Source: Clostridia bacterium
Lineage (GTDB): Bacteria; Bacillota; Clostridia; Christensenellales; CAG-138
Direction of reading: 5' to 3'
Assembly: GCA_030526425.1 (NCBI GenBank)
Contig: JAUNCT010000007.1
Coordinates: forward strand, 1-64,000
DNA: 64,000 bases
The position numbers were made by a program, and so were the translations under genes. A model generated the notes under the pieces. That model was not told the DNA's origin. It saw nothing but the letters and a program-made list of their open reading frames with translations, and did not search any database. This document shows positions 1 to 8,481 of this stretch, one piece after another. Within the stretch, counting starts at the first letter, position 1. Every line of letters begins with the position of its first letter.

Positions 1-1050
1 CATATCGCCGATGAGTCCCTGCAGGTTGCGGTCTTCGGGCACATGCGAAACGCCGCTTTCGATGAAGCCGTTCGGGTCGAATGTCGATACGCGGGTGCCT
101 TTGAGCTCCGCGGTGCCGCTGTCCGGCGTGATCACGCCCGTCGCGAGCTGTGCGAGCTGCGTTTGTCCGTTGCCGTCGACGCCCGCGATGCCGACGATCT
201 CGCCGCGGCGGACCGTCATCGAAACGCCCGCGAGCCCGTTGTGTTTGGATTGTTTGTTGTAGGTGACGTCGTTGAGCACGAGTACCGGCGCGTCCGCGGA
301 CTCCCGTTTTTCATACTGGGCTTCCGCCAGCTTGCGTCCGATCATAAGGTCGGCAAGCTGTTGCCCCGTCACATCCTTACAGTCGACGGTCGTCACGACC
401 TCGCCGAGACGGAGGATGGTGATGCGGTCGGAAATATGCAGCACCTCGCGCATTTTGTGGCTGATGAAGATGATGCTCTTCCCCTCGGACTTGAGCTTGT
501 TCATGATGGCGAACAGACCCTCGACCTCAATATCCGTGAGCGCCGCGCTGGGTTCGTCGAGAACGAGCAGCTCCGCACCGTGATACAGCGCCTTGAGGAT
601 CTCGACGCGCTGTTGGGCGCCGACCGAGATCTCGCCGATCGTCTTGTCGAGTTCGACATCGAGACCGTAGCGTGAGGCAAGCTCTTCGATCTCTTTCCGG
701 CGCGCAGCACGGTCGATGAAGATGCCCTTCGAATTCCGGTCTCCGAGGATGATGTTTTCGAACACGGTCATCGCTTCAACGAGCATGAAGTGCTGATGCA
801 CCATGCCGATGCCGAGTTTGACGGCGTGGCTCGGGGACTCGATCTTTTCCTGTTTCCCGTTGAAAAAGATCTTGCCCTCGGTCGGTTGGTACAGACCGAT
901 GAGGATATTCATCAGGGTGGATTTCCCCGCGCCGTTTTCGCCGAGGAGCGTGTGGACCTCTCCGCGCGCAACGGACAAGCAAATGTTCTTGTTGGCGTAG
1001 AAATCACCGAAACGCTTCGAAATGCCTTCCATTCTCAGAAGTTCTTCCAA
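1..1050 (-). CDS. Simple-sugar/nucleoside ABC transporter ATP-binding protein (3' end outside window)
   Basis: About 350 codons of a two-domain ATPase of the BmpA-linked (YufO/NupO-like) or ribose-type importers; the C-terminal part lies beyond the left edge. The first nucleotide-binding domain has Walker A GENGAGKST, Q-loop GMVHQHF, signature SVGAQQR and Walker B LLVLDEPSAALT. The second domain starts with the degenerate loop GVDGNGQTQ and reaches PEDR at the edge. I chose the TTG at 1050 because it sits 8 bases after AAGGAAGGG and supplies the LLRMEG first strand; an ATG six codons later (1032) is the alternative. Such ATPases work with two permeases and a lipoprotein that must lie to the left. 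It has its own promoter and a hairpin leader. Known of the family: import of nucleosides or sugars. Inferred: the substrate is unknown here. Confidence 0.9.
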   Translation of the reverse strand, partial: MEELLRMEGISKRFGDFYANKNICLSVARGEVHTLLGENGAGKSTLMNILIGLYQPTEGKIFFNGKQEKIESPSHAVKLGIGMVHQHFMLVEAMTVFENIILGDRNSKGIFIDRAARRKEIEELASRYGLDVELDKTIGEISVGAQQRVEILKALYHGAELLVLDEPSAALTDIEVEGLFAIMNKLKSEGKSIIFISHKMREVLHISDRITILRLGEVVTTVDCKDVTGQQLADLMIGRKLAEAQYEKRESADAPVLVLNDVTYNKQSKHNGLAGVSMTVRRGEIVGIAGVDGNGQTQLAQLATGVITPDSGTAELKGTRVSTFDPNGFIESGVSHVPEDRNLQGLIGDM

Positions 1051-1085
1051 CCTTGCGTCCCTTCCTTTCCGCTTCCCCGAATACA

Positions 1086-1115
1086 GAAAAATCCCGTGGA
1101 ACACGTTCCCGGGAT
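1086..1115 (-). promoter_or_regulatory. Terminator-like hairpin in the ABC ATPase leader
   Basis: The arms ATCCCG-GGAA and TTCC-CGGGAT form a strong hairpin, followed on the minus strand by a T-run (ATTTTTCTG), and lie between the promoter and the ribosome binding site. The position fits an attenuator or a riboswitch expression platform. I could not match the roughly 65 bases upstream to a known aptamer; a purine riboswitch core is not visible. Confidence 0.45.
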
Positions 1116-1185
1116 GTTACGTTCATTCGTTATTGACGGACGACCGCGTTTTCCGTGGAGAGCCGTTTGTTTGTTCTTAAAGCAA

Positions 1186-1214
1186 AGTTTACCACACGCA
1201 CAAGGGCGACGCAA
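1186..1214 (-). promoter_or_regulatory. Promoter for the ABC ATPase gene
   Basis: The minus strand reads TTGCGT, a 17-base spacer, then TAAACT. It leaves a leader of about 130 bases that contains the terminator-like hairpin. The rest of 1051-1350 holds no gene I can support. Confidence 0.6.
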
Positions 1215-1350
1215 TGACGAAACGGACGGTTTCGTATATTTTTTCGGTATCACAAGGATAGTTCGATTTTTTACGCATGTTTATCCATCATTATCACACG
1301 ATAATACAACCTCAATGCACGATCGTACCGGAAATCGGTTGTCGGAAAGC

Positions 1351-1387
1351 AAAAAACACCCCCGGAGCGAACAAGCCCCGGGGGTGT
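1351..1387 (-). terminator. Terminator after the repeat-bearing surface protein
   Basis: A GC-rich stem (ACACCCCCGG with its complement at 1376-1387) is followed on the minus strand by TTTTTT. It ends the leftward gene that stops at 1409. Confidence 0.85.
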
Positions 1388-1408
1388 CGTTTCTTTGAAA
1401 ACCGCAGG

Positions 1409-3322
1409 TCATGCGGCGGGTTCCGTTACGTCTTCCGCAGCGGGTGCAGGAACATAGGCGTTGCCGACCCGTTCCAGCACGGCTTCGAGCGCTTCCGCAC
1501 TCGTCACGGGGACGCGTTCGCCCTCGGGCAGGACGACGCCGGTTTCCGCTTGCGCCATATTGAAGGTGAGCCCCGCATCGATCCCCTCGCCCTTGATCCC
1601 GAGGGTCGCGTCCGTCTTTCCGTCAACGGTCTGCATGACGAACGAGAGCGAATAACCCATCGCTTCCAGCGTCATCACGGAATTGCCGTCCTTTGCGGTG
1701 AGCTTTCCTTCCACGGGGAGCAACATCGAGCCGATCGTCGCGTTCAGTCCTTCCGCCTCGGTCTGCGTGTATTCGAGCGTCACGAGCGGAAGCGACATAC
1801 CGCCGCCGTACATTGCAAGCGCCGCCTTGCGCCCCGTTTCTTTCTCGCCGTCGATTTCGATGCCGAAGCCCGCGTCCTGCATGTCGAGCTCCAACTTGCA
1901 CACGCCGTTCTCACCGTAGGCGATCCCGTAGCTCACGCCGTCCAGCGCCGCGAGATCCTCCTCCATCGAGGCGATCGCTTCGCTCATGCTTTCCTTCAGA
2001 CCCGCACGGGCTTCCTCGAGCCCGAGTTCTTCCGGAGCGTCCATCGCCTTCATCAGGAACGACAGCGCGTTGTCGTCGTCCAGAACGACATCCACCACCG
2101 CGGCGATCGCGTTCTGATAATCCGCCGGCTTGGGTGCGAACACGAGGGTCGTACCTTCCGCGGAGCTGCCGAGCGCCTTCAGAGCGATCTTGCCATTGGT
2201 TTCGGTCACATTGCTTGCATTGAACACATTGAGGAGCGCATCGCCGACCTTCGCGCCGAGTTCGGCGAACATTTCATTTCCGCCGTTTCCGTCCTTCGCT
2301 TCGAACGCCGCCTGCATCAGAGCTTCCATATCGGTGCCGGTCACTTCCTTGAACACCGCATAGTCGATGCTGTAGACCTCTTCGCCCGCATCGGGGAACT
2401 GCATTTCCATCGCCTTCTTGCCGGGGGCGCAGATCACGCGGATGGGACGATCGATATCCGGGACCGCAACGATCGCTTCCACGGCGATGCGTTCCCCGTC
2501 CACATCGATACGGTACGTGAGTTCCATTTGTTCCAGAGCTGCGGCGACCTCTTCGGGAACCAGTTCGCCCCGGGCGTACAGCTTCACGGTCATGTTTTCT
2601 TTCACCGGCTTCACTTCTTCCGCCGGCGCTTCGGTCAGCGCTCTTTCCGCGGGTGCGGAGGAGAACAGCCCCTTCAACAGCGCGTTGCCAGCGGGTTCGC
2701 CTTCAACGGCACCGCAGCGGACACAGGTCGCGGGGGCGGTATAGGTCGCCGCCGTCAAATCGTGACCGAGTGCGGGAATGACTTCCTGCGCAACGAGTAC
2801 TTCATTGCAAACGGAGCAGTGCTTGCCTTCCGTCTTGCCTTCTTCGGTGCAGGTAGGCTCCACAGCCGCATCCACGACCTCGGTGTGACCAAGCGCGGGA
2901 ATGACTTCCTGCGCGACGAGCACTTCATTGCAGACGGAGCAGTGCTTGCCTTCCGTCTTACCCTCTTCGGTGCAGGTAGGCTCCACTGCCGCATCCACGA
3001 CCTCGGTGTGACCGAGCGCCGCAACGGGCTCCTGCGCAACGAACACCTCGTCGCAGGCGGAGCAATGCTTGCCTTCCGTCTTGCCTTCTTCGGTGCAGGT
3101 AGGCTCCACTGCCGCATCGACGACCTCGGTATGACCGGTCGCAGGTGCGAGAACCTTCTTGCAAAGCTTGCAGATGGAGGCTTCCGTACAAGTCGCCCCG
3201 GTGGGATCGTGTTTGAGACAGATCACATGTGTTGCGCACAACACGGCGAAAACGACCGCCGCCAAAACGAGCGCAACGATCGCGATCAGACGACCGCGGC
3301 CTTTGTTTTGATTGTTTTCCAT
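1409..3322 (-). CDS. Membrane-anchored surface protein with three 41-residue Cys-containing repeats
   Basis: 637 residues. A short basic N-terminus is followed by one hydrophobic segment (about residues 10-32), so the protein is probably an N-terminally anchored extracytoplasmic protein. Residues about 63-185 hold three near-identical 41-residue units. Each carries one lone Cys and a C-x2-C pair (PTCTEEG, KHCSVC), resembling small zinc-ribbon or disulfide modules seen in clostridial surface proteins. The remaining 430 residues are acidic, Ala-rich and of no family I recognise. The ATG at 3322 has AAGGAG 10 bases upstream; an upstream in-frame start at 3394 has no support. A -10 TATAAT lies at 3397-3402 on the minus strand. 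The gene stands alone between terminators. Function unknown; surface binding is a guess. Confidence 0.75.
   Translation of the reverse strand: MENNQNKGRGRLIAIVALVLAAVVFAVLCATHVICLKHDPTGATCTEASICKLCKKVLAPATGHTEVVDAAVEPTCTEEGKTEGKHCSACDEVFVAQEPVAALGHTEVVDAAVEPTCTEEGKTEGKHCSVCNEVLVAQEVIPALGHTEVVDAAVEPTCTEEGKTEGKHCSVCNEVLVAQEVIPALGHDLTAATYTAPATCVRCGAVEGEPAGNALLKGLFSSAPAERALTEAPAEEVKPVKENMTVKLYARGELVPEEVAAALEQMELTYRIDVDGERIAVEAIVAVPDIDRPIRVICAPGKKAMEMQFPDAGEEVYSIDYAVFKEVTGTDMEALMQAAFEAKDGNGGNEMFAELGAKVGDALLNVFNASNVTETNGKIALKALGSSAEGTTLVFAPKPADYQNAIAAVVDVVLDDDNALSFLMKAMDAPEELGLEEARAGLKESMSEAIASMEEDLAALDGVSYGIAYGENGVCKLELDMQDAGFGIEIDGEKETGRKAALAMYGGGMSLPLVTLEYTQTEAEGLNATIGSMLLPVEGKLTAKDGNSVMTLEAMGYSLSFVMQTVDGKTDATLGIKGEGIDAGLTFNMAQAETGVVLPEGERVPVTSAEALEAVLERVGNAYVPAPAAEDVTEPAA
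2768..3136. repeat. Three tandem 123-bp coding repeats
   Basis: Units are 3014-3136, 2891-3013 and 2768-2890. Each encodes 41 residues beginning GHTEVVDAAV. The two distal units encode the same protein sequence and are nearly identical in DNA; the first differs mainly near its end (ACDEVFVAQEPVAAL). A fourth, shortened copy beginning GHD follows. Recent tandem duplication within the gene is the simplest reading. Confidence 0.95.
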
Positions 3323-3483
3323 TGAGGGGATGCTCCTTTCGGTTTTCTCCTTGTTCGGTCGGAGGCGCTTCCGCACTCCGCTTTTCCTTGGCAAACATTA
3401 TACCCTTCCGCTTGCGCATCGTATAGTGGAACCGTGAAAATTCCACCGTCAGTTTACGATTCCGCACTCTTTTGTTTCACAAA

Positions 3484-3515
3484 CAAAAGAGTCGCCGCGC
3501 AGAACGCGGCGACCC
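3484..3515 (-). terminator. Terminator after the secreted flavoprotein
   Basis: Nine-base stem GTCGCCGCG/CGCGGCGAC with a short loop, followed on the minus strand by TCTTTTGTTT. Confidence 0.85.
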
Positions 3516-3530
3516 TTCGGTCTTTGGTTT

Positions 3531-5708
3531 TTATTTTGCGATGTTCTCGATGATGTGACGGGCTGCGATGGAGCCGGAGGTCCAGGCGTAACCCTGCGTC
3601 CAGCCGACGCCCTCATAGTAGGGGTAGCTGAAGAAGCCGCCGCTGTCCTGACCCGCAACGTACAGACCGCTGATGGGCTGGTAGCTGCTGTCGAGCGCCT
3701 GCATGTTCTCGTTGACGCGGATGCCGTTGTAGGTACCGTCGATCGCGGAGATGACCTTGACCGCATAGTACGGTCCGTTGTCGAGGTTGGGCATCATGTC
3801 GACGCGCTTGCCGAACAGCGGGTCGTTGCCGGTCTTGAGGACCTCGAGGTAATCCGCGATGGTCTTCTGATAGATCGCCTGGTTGTTGAAGCCGATCGCT
3901 TCGCCGAGACCTTCGAGCGTATCCGCCTTGAAGGCTTCGCCTGCCGCGAGAGCGACTTCCATTTCATCGTACAGCGTGTAGTAGCTGGGCACGACGATAC
4001 GCGCGCGGAGCTTCAGGCTGTCGATGGTCTCCTTGGAGAGGACGCCCCACAGACCGTTCTCGACCATGGCGTCGAGCTGATCCTGCGTGAAGACAATGTA
4101 AGCGTAGCCCGCGCGGCGCAGTGCGGAAGCACCGTAGCTCAGTGCCTGGGTGACGAAGAACTCCTCGTTGACGAAACGTTCGCCGGAGGGATCGAGTGCG
4201 AGGAAGCCCGCCTGGTTGACGAACTTCATGTAGCCCGCGTAGAAGTCGACGTTCTTGTTGGAGCAGAACTCGGCAAGGTGCGGCGAGACCTCGTCGGAGA
4301 GGGACGCGCCGACCGCAAGGCACATGTTCACGCCGTCGCCGACGTTGGAGGAAAGACCGTTGAGGTAGAAGTTGTCATGACCGATGTACTTGATGAGCAT
4401 CTCGTCATTGCCGCCGAAACCGCCGGTGCAGACGAGGACCGCCTTTGCGGAAACGTTGACGGTGGTGCCGTCCTGCTTCTTCGCGATAACGCCGGTCACG
4501 GTGCCGTTCTCATCGGTGACGAGTTCGGTCGCGCGGGTCTCGAGCAGGACCTGTACGCCCGCGGGGACGAGGAAGTCGTTGTACAGCACATCGAACTTGT
4601 TGGTGCCCTTACCGGTATCGTGCGCGGTCACGCCGACCTTGGTGACGCCGGGGTTCGAAGTCTTGGACCAGTAAGCCTGGATGCGGTCCGCGACGTTGCC
4701 GCTGGCGGACAGCACGTTGTAAACGAGGGGCGCGTTCGCACGCCATTTGCAGAAATCCATCAGCTCTTTGAACGCGCTGTCGACGGTGTAAGCATCCTTA
4801 CCCGCATCGATCTGCTGCTGGGACTGGATCGCCGCGAAACCGGTGGAGCAGACGGAGGTACCGCCGAGCTTGCCGGTCTTTTCGAGAACGAGCACGTTGA
4901 TGCCCGCTTCCATGCCTTCGATGGCGGCCATGGTACCGGTCGCGCCGGCGCCGATGACGACCATGTCGACCTCATAGTTCTCGACCGCATCGGTACGGGG
5001 AGAAGCCTTCATGAAGCCCGCGAGGTTCGCGCCCGCCTCGGTCAGCGCCTGAGAAACGCCGGTGAGGATCGCCTGGCTGGTGCAGGTCGCGCCGGTGACG
5101 ACATCGACCGTCACGGACTGCTGCTCGACGATCGCCTTCGGGAGGCGTTCGATGCAGGGATCGGTGAAGCCGGGGGTGTCGGAAGTGGAAACGACCTTGA
5201 CATCGAGGATGGAGGTCTCATCCACGGTCACTTCGACCTTGGTGGGTTCGATGATCGCGGGGGAACCGAAGCGCTCGCCTTCGATGGAGCCCTTCTGCCA
5301 CTTACCGTAAGCTTCGCCGGTGTAGGTGCCGGGAGTCATCTTCTGCTCGACGACGACTTCCTTGGCGGTGAGGTTCACGCCGCTTTCCGCAAGTGCCGCC
5401 TTCGCTGCCGCGAGGATGGCGCTGCTGGTCACGGTCGCACCGGAGATGCCGTCGACCTCGACGTTGTTCGCCGCGACCATCAGGTCGCCGAGCTGTTCGA
5501 CCGCGCGGCCGCCGATCGCCGGGGTCTCGCTTTCACCGACAACGGTCACACCGGTCAGGGTGTCGCCGTCGAAGGTCAGGGTCACGGTGACATCGCCGCC
5601 GAAGCCCTTTTCCGTTGCGGTATAGGTCGTTGCTTCCGCAACGGCGAAACCGCCCGCCATGGACAGCAGCATGGATGCCGCCAGAACCATTGCAATGAGT
5701 TTCTTCAT
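3531..5708 (-). CDS. Secreted FMN-binding/FAD reductase (fumarate reductase-like, divergent active site)
   Basis: 725 residues. A signal peptide (AVAEA cleavage region) is followed by two FMN-binding domains with the flavinylation motifs SGATVTS (about residue 90) and TGATCTS (about 220). A flavoprotein domain follows, with Rossmann motif GAGATGTMA and an LEKTGKLGG stretch typical of FAD_binding_2 fumarate/urocanate reductases. The FMN would be attached to Thr by an ApbE transferase encoded elsewhere. Unlike true fumarate reductases, the C-terminus lacks the HxxNRLGG substrate loop and reads GFFSYPYYEG; the arginine-containing T-R-D segment is also absent after RFVNEE. It probably reduces another substrate outside the cell. 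The ATG at 5708 follows GGGAGGAG; an upstream start at 5780 overlaps the promoter. Single-gene unit. Confidence 0.85.
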   Translation of the reverse strand: MKKLIAMVLAASMLLSMAGGFAVAEATTYTATEKGFGGDVTVTLTFDGDTLTGVTVVGESETPAIGGRAVEQLGDLMVAANNVEVDGISGATVTSSAILAAAKAALAESGVNLTAKEVVVEQKMTPGTYTGEAYGKWQKGSIEGERFGSPAIIEPTKVEVTVDETSILDVKVVSTSDTPGFTDPCIERLPKAIVEQQSVTVDVVTGATCTSQAILTGVSQALTEAGANLAGFMKASPRTDAVENYEVDMVVIGAGATGTMAAIEGMEAGINVLVLEKTGKLGGTSVCSTGFAAIQSQQQIDAGKDAYTVDSAFKELMDFCKWRANAPLVYNVLSASGNVADRIQAYWSKTSNPGVTKVGVTAHDTGKGTNKFDVLYNDFLVPAGVQVLLETRATELVTDENGTVTGVIAKKQDGTTVNVSAKAVLVCTGGFGGNDEMLIKYIGHDNFYLNGLSSNVGDGVNMCLAVGASLSDEVSPHLAEFCSNKNVDFYAGYMKFVNQAGFLALDPSGERFVNEEFFVTQALSYGASALRRAGYAYIVFTQDQLDAMVENGLWGVLSKETIDSLKLRARIVVPSYYTLYDEMEVALAAGEAFKADTLEGLGEAIGFNNQAIYQKTIADYLEVLKTGNDPLFGKRVDMMPNLDNGPYYAVKVISAIDGTYNGIRVNENMQALDSSYQPISGLYVAGQDSGGFFSYPYYEGVGWTQGYAWTSGSIAARHIIENIAK

Positions 5709-5760
5709 GGATTTTTCTCCTCCCACTGGATTTTCGGGGACGTCCCATACATCCCCATTC

Positions 5761-5796
5761 ATATAACAGTCTAACAACAAATCAATGCAAAATCAA
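5761..5796 (-). promoter_or_regulatory. Promoter(s) for the secreted flavoprotein
   Basis: Two overlapping candidates are visible on the minus strand: TTGATT-17-TAGACT (5768-5796) and TTGCAT-18-TTATAT (5761-5790). Both lie in an A+T-rich stretch just upstream of the gene. Confidence 0.5.
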
Positions 5797-5872
5797 AGAA
5801 TATTTCTATGCTCCTCATAATATTTTGCTTATGGAAAAGTGGTTATCGATACGGCTTTATGTTATCCTCAAT

Positions 5873-5898
5873 AAAAAACGCCCGCGAATGCAGGCGTT
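5873..5898 (-). terminator. Terminator after the MATE exporter
   Basis: AACGCC/GGCGTT stem followed by TTTTTTAT on the minus strand, just after the stop codon at 5905. Confidence 0.8.
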
Positions 5899-5904
5899 TC
5901 CGGA

Positions 5905-7281
5905 TCAGTCCCGTTTTCTGCCCGGCAGCACGCGGCCGAGCCAGTCGGACTTGTAATAATACAACAGGAAGGCGATCGCCGTCGGCGTCCAGCTCACGGC
6001 ATAGACCCAGCTCACGCTGGCTTCGGTATGCCAGAAGGGGATGACCAGCAGCATCCAGAGGATGCGGATGCCGCAGATGCCGAGCACGACGATAAGCGTG
6101 GGGCGCAGCGCGTCACCCGCGCCGCGAAGACCGCTCGCAAAGACCTCGATGATGATCCAAACGAAGTAGAACGGCGCGAAGAAGCGCATGATGTAACTGC
6201 CGCTCGCGATGACCGCGGGGTCGTTCGTAATGAGGCGCAACCCGTAAGGAATGACGAGAAGGATGATCACCGCAAAAGCGATACTCGTCGCTTCGGCGAT
6301 GATGAGGCAGGTGCGGATGCTCTCCTTCATGCGGTCGTATTTTCCGGCGCCGAAGCACTGCCCCGCCACGGCACAGATCGCCGAGCCGAAGGAAGCCGAG
6401 ATCATCCAGAAGATGCCGTCGAGCTTTCCCGTTGCGGTCCATGCGGCGACAAAGGTCGTCCCGAGCTCGTTGACCGCTTTTTGCACCAAGAGATTCGAAA
6501 ACGAGAACATCGTGCTTTGGATCCCCGCCGGGATGCCGATGCGGAGCGACGCCGAAAGCGCCGGACCGTCGATGGCAAGGTCTTTGATGCGGACGCGGTA
6601 GGTGTCCTTCGAACGCATGAGCGTGCCGACCGTGAGAACCGCACTGACCACGACGGAAAGCACCGTCGCCAAGCCGACGCCTGCGACGCCGAGCGCGAAC
6701 ACGCGGACGAACAGCACGTCGAGCACGATGTTGACGATGCAGCTTGCCGCAAGGAAGTACAGCGGGCGTTTCGAATCGCCCACCGCGCGCAGGATGCCCG
6801 AACCGATGTTGTAGAGCATCAGCGGAACGGTACCCGCGAAATAGATCCTGAGGTACAGCACGGAATCGGGGAACACATCCGCCGGGCTCTTGACCGCCTT
6901 CAAAGCGAACGGAACGATAAAGTACATCGCAAACGTAAGCGCGAGGCTCCCCAGGATGCCGAACAGCATGATGGTATGCACCGTTTTCTTCAGCCGCTCG
7001 TAGTCACCGCCGCCGTACTGCTGCGAGATGATGACCGTGGCGCCGCCGGCAAGACCGTTGAAAAAGCCGATCACGAGGTTGATGAGCACCGCCGCGCTCC
7101 CGCCGACCGCAGCCAGCGCCCCGGTGCCGACGAATTGCCCGACGATGACGGCGTCGACCGTGTTGTACAGCTGTTGGAACAGCATGCCGAAAGCAATGGG
7201 GAAAAAGAACCGCATCAGCGTTTTCGGGATACTGCCTTCCGTCAGATCGAGACGTTTGGTTTCCTGTTGTGTGTTTTCCAT
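5905..7281 (-). CDS. MATE family efflux transporter
   Basis: 458 residues, the usual size for MATE (NorM/DinF-like) cation-coupled multidrug exporters. About 12 membrane segments in two similar halves are visible. The family hallmark near the N-terminus is present (PIAFGMLFQQLYNTVDAVIV, then GTGALAAVGGSA), and the second half has the related FRISIPAGIQS-type region. It sits in the cytoplasmic membrane and extrudes drugs or metabolites in exchange for H+ or Na+. Substrate cannot be read from the sequence. It has its own promoter (7303-7331) and terminator, so it is a single-gene unit, divergent from ddh. Confidence 0.93.
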   Translation of the reverse strand: MENTQQETKRLDLTEGSIPKTLMRFFFPIAFGMLFQQLYNTVDAVIVGQFVGTGALAAVGGSAAVLINLVIGFFNGLAGGATVIISQQYGGGDYERLKKTVHTIMLFGILGSLALTFAMYFIVPFALKAVKSPADVFPDSVLYLRIYFAGTVPLMLYNIGSGILRAVGDSKRPLYFLAASCIVNIVLDVLFVRVFALGVAGVGLATVLSVVVSAVLTVGTLMRSKDTYRVRIKDLAIDGPALSASLRIGIPAGIQSTMFSFSNLLVQKAVNELGTTFVAAWTATGKLDGIFWMISASFGSAICAVAGQCFGAGKYDRMKESIRTCLIIAEATSIAFAVIILLVIPYGLRLITNDPAVIASGSYIMRFFAPFYFVWIIIEVFASGLRGAGDALRPTLIVVLGICGIRILWMLLVIPFWHTEASVSWVYAVSWTPTAIAFLLYYYKSDWLGRVLPGRKRD

Positions 7282-7302
7282 AGCATTGATTCTCCGAAAC
7301 CG

Positions 7303-7331
7303 ATTTTAGAACAATCGGGATGTTTTTTCAA
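7303..7331 (-). promoter_or_regulatory. Promoter for the MATE gene
   Basis: Minus strand TTGAAA, 17-base spacer, TAAAAT, ending about 20 bases before the ATG at 7281. Confidence 0.7.
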
Positions 7332-7432
7332 CAGCGCCGTTCCGCACTCGTCGTTGCACCACGGGAATGTGAACTGATATATAATTGTCCGTTGGGTCTT
7401 GATTTGCATTATGTAACATGCTAAAATTTTCG

Positions 7433-7454
7433 TTGCTTTCAAATAGTATATAAT
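7433..7454 (+). promoter_or_regulatory. Promoter for ddh-dut
   Basis: Consensus -10 TATAAT at 7449-7454 with a weak -35 near TTTTCG. It gives a leader of about 35 bases before the ddh ATG. Confidence 0.5.
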
Positions 7455-7495
7455 ATCCGAATTTCGGAATTTTGTTTTTCAAAGGAGTTCACCAC

Positions 7496-8473
7496 ATGAT
7501 TCGTTTGGCGATTTGGGGCTACGGCAACCTCGGACGCGGCGTTGAGCTTGCGATCCGCCAGAACCCCGATATGGAACTGACCGGCATTTACACACGGCGC
7601 GACCCGAAGTCCGTCGTTTCCCCCTACGGCACGCCCTCTTATGCGGCATCCGACATTTACGCGCACGCGGATGAGATCGACGCGGTCATCATCTGCGGAG
7701 GCAGCGCGACCGACCTGATGCCCAACACGCCTTTGCTTGCAAAAGCGTTCAATGTCATCGACAGCTTCGACACCCACGCTTTCGTCGAACAGCACTACGC
7801 GAATGTCGACGCCGCCGCGAAGGAAGGCGGCAAGGTCGGCGTGATCAGCTGCGGCTGGGACCCCGGTCTGTTCTCTTTGGCGCGCGTATACGCTTTGGCG
7901 GCGTTGCCGGAGGGCTCGACCTACACCTTCTGGGGCCGCGGCGTCAGCCAGGGGCACAGCGATGCGATCCGCCGCATCCCGGGCGTTGTGGATGCGCGCC
8001 AGTACACCGTCCCCGTTCCCGCGGCGGTCGAGTCTGTGCACACGGGTGAATCCCCCGTGTTCGTGACCCGCGATATGCACACGCGCGAATGCTTCGTCGT
8101 TGCGGAAGAGGGCGCCGACAAGGCAGCCATCGAAAACGCGATCAAGACCATGCCGAACTACTTTGCGGATTACGATACGACCGTGACCTTCGTGACCGAA
8201 GAAGAACTGCTGCGCGACCACGCGGAGCTTCCGCACGGCGGTCATGTCATCCGTTCCGGTTTCACGGGCGCCGACAACCGGCACCATGAGACCATCGACT
8301 TCGCGCTGAAGCTCGACTCGAACCCCGAATTCACCGCGGGCGTGCTCGTTGCCTGCGCAAGAGCGGCGGTCCGCATGAACGCACGCGGCGAAAGCGGCGC
8401 GCGTACCATTCTCGATATCGCCCCGCGCGACCTCGTGATGCCCGAAGGCGCCGAACTGCGCAAGATGATCTGA
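7496..8473 (+). CDS. ddh: meso-Diaminopimelate D-dehydrogenase
   Basis: 325 residues, matching the family length. The enzyme is an NADPH-dependent cytoplasmic oxidoreductase that makes meso-DAP in one step from tetrahydrodipicolinate and ammonia, feeding lysine and peptidoglycan synthesis. The N-terminal Rossmann motif is GYGNLGRG (residues 7-14), followed by IYTRRDP, which fits NADP(H) preference. The core has the CGGSATDLM and SCGWDPGLFSL stretches typical of Ddh, and the C-terminus has the HHETIDF segment. The ATG at 7496 follows AAAGGAGTTC; an upstream in-frame ATG at 7472 lacks a site. dut follows after 8 bases, and ddl-murF lie 12 kb away. The gene suggests meso-DAP type peptidoglycan, made by the dehydrogenase branch. 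Confidence 0.95.
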   Translation: MIRLAIWGYGNLGRGVELAIRQNPDMELTGIYTRRDPKSVVSPYGTPSYAASDIYAHADEIDAVIICGGSATDLMPNTPLLAKAFNVIDSFDTHAFVEQHYANVDAAAKEGGKVGVISCGWDPGLFSLARVYALAALPEGSTYTFWGRGVSQGHSDAIRRIPGVVDARQYTVPVPAAVESVHTGESPVFVTRDMHTRECFVVAEEGADKAAIENAIKTMPNYFADYDTTVTFVTEEELLRDHAELPHGGHVIRSGFTGADNRHHETIDFALKLDSNPEFTAGVLVACARAAVRMNARGESGARTILDIAPRDLVMPEGAELRKMI

Positions 8474-8481
8474 GGTCCGCC

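Noticed and set aside
1060..1190. Purine riboswitch in front of the ABC ATPase
   Set aside because: No conserved purine-aptamer core could be found by eye; only the terminator-like hairpin is supported.
2768..3136. CRISPR array
   Set aside because: The 123-bp units are head-to-tail coding repeats without spacers, and no cas genes are present.
1277..3325. Long plus-strand open frame antisense to the repeat-bearing surface protein
   Set aside because: Shadow of a high-G+C minus-strand gene; no RBS or recognisable domain, while the minus strand has a signal/anchor, repeats, RBS and terminator.
3555..5774. 739-residue plus-strand frame antisense to the first flavoprotein
   Set aside because: Codon-bias shadow; the minus strand has clear FMN and FAD motifs.
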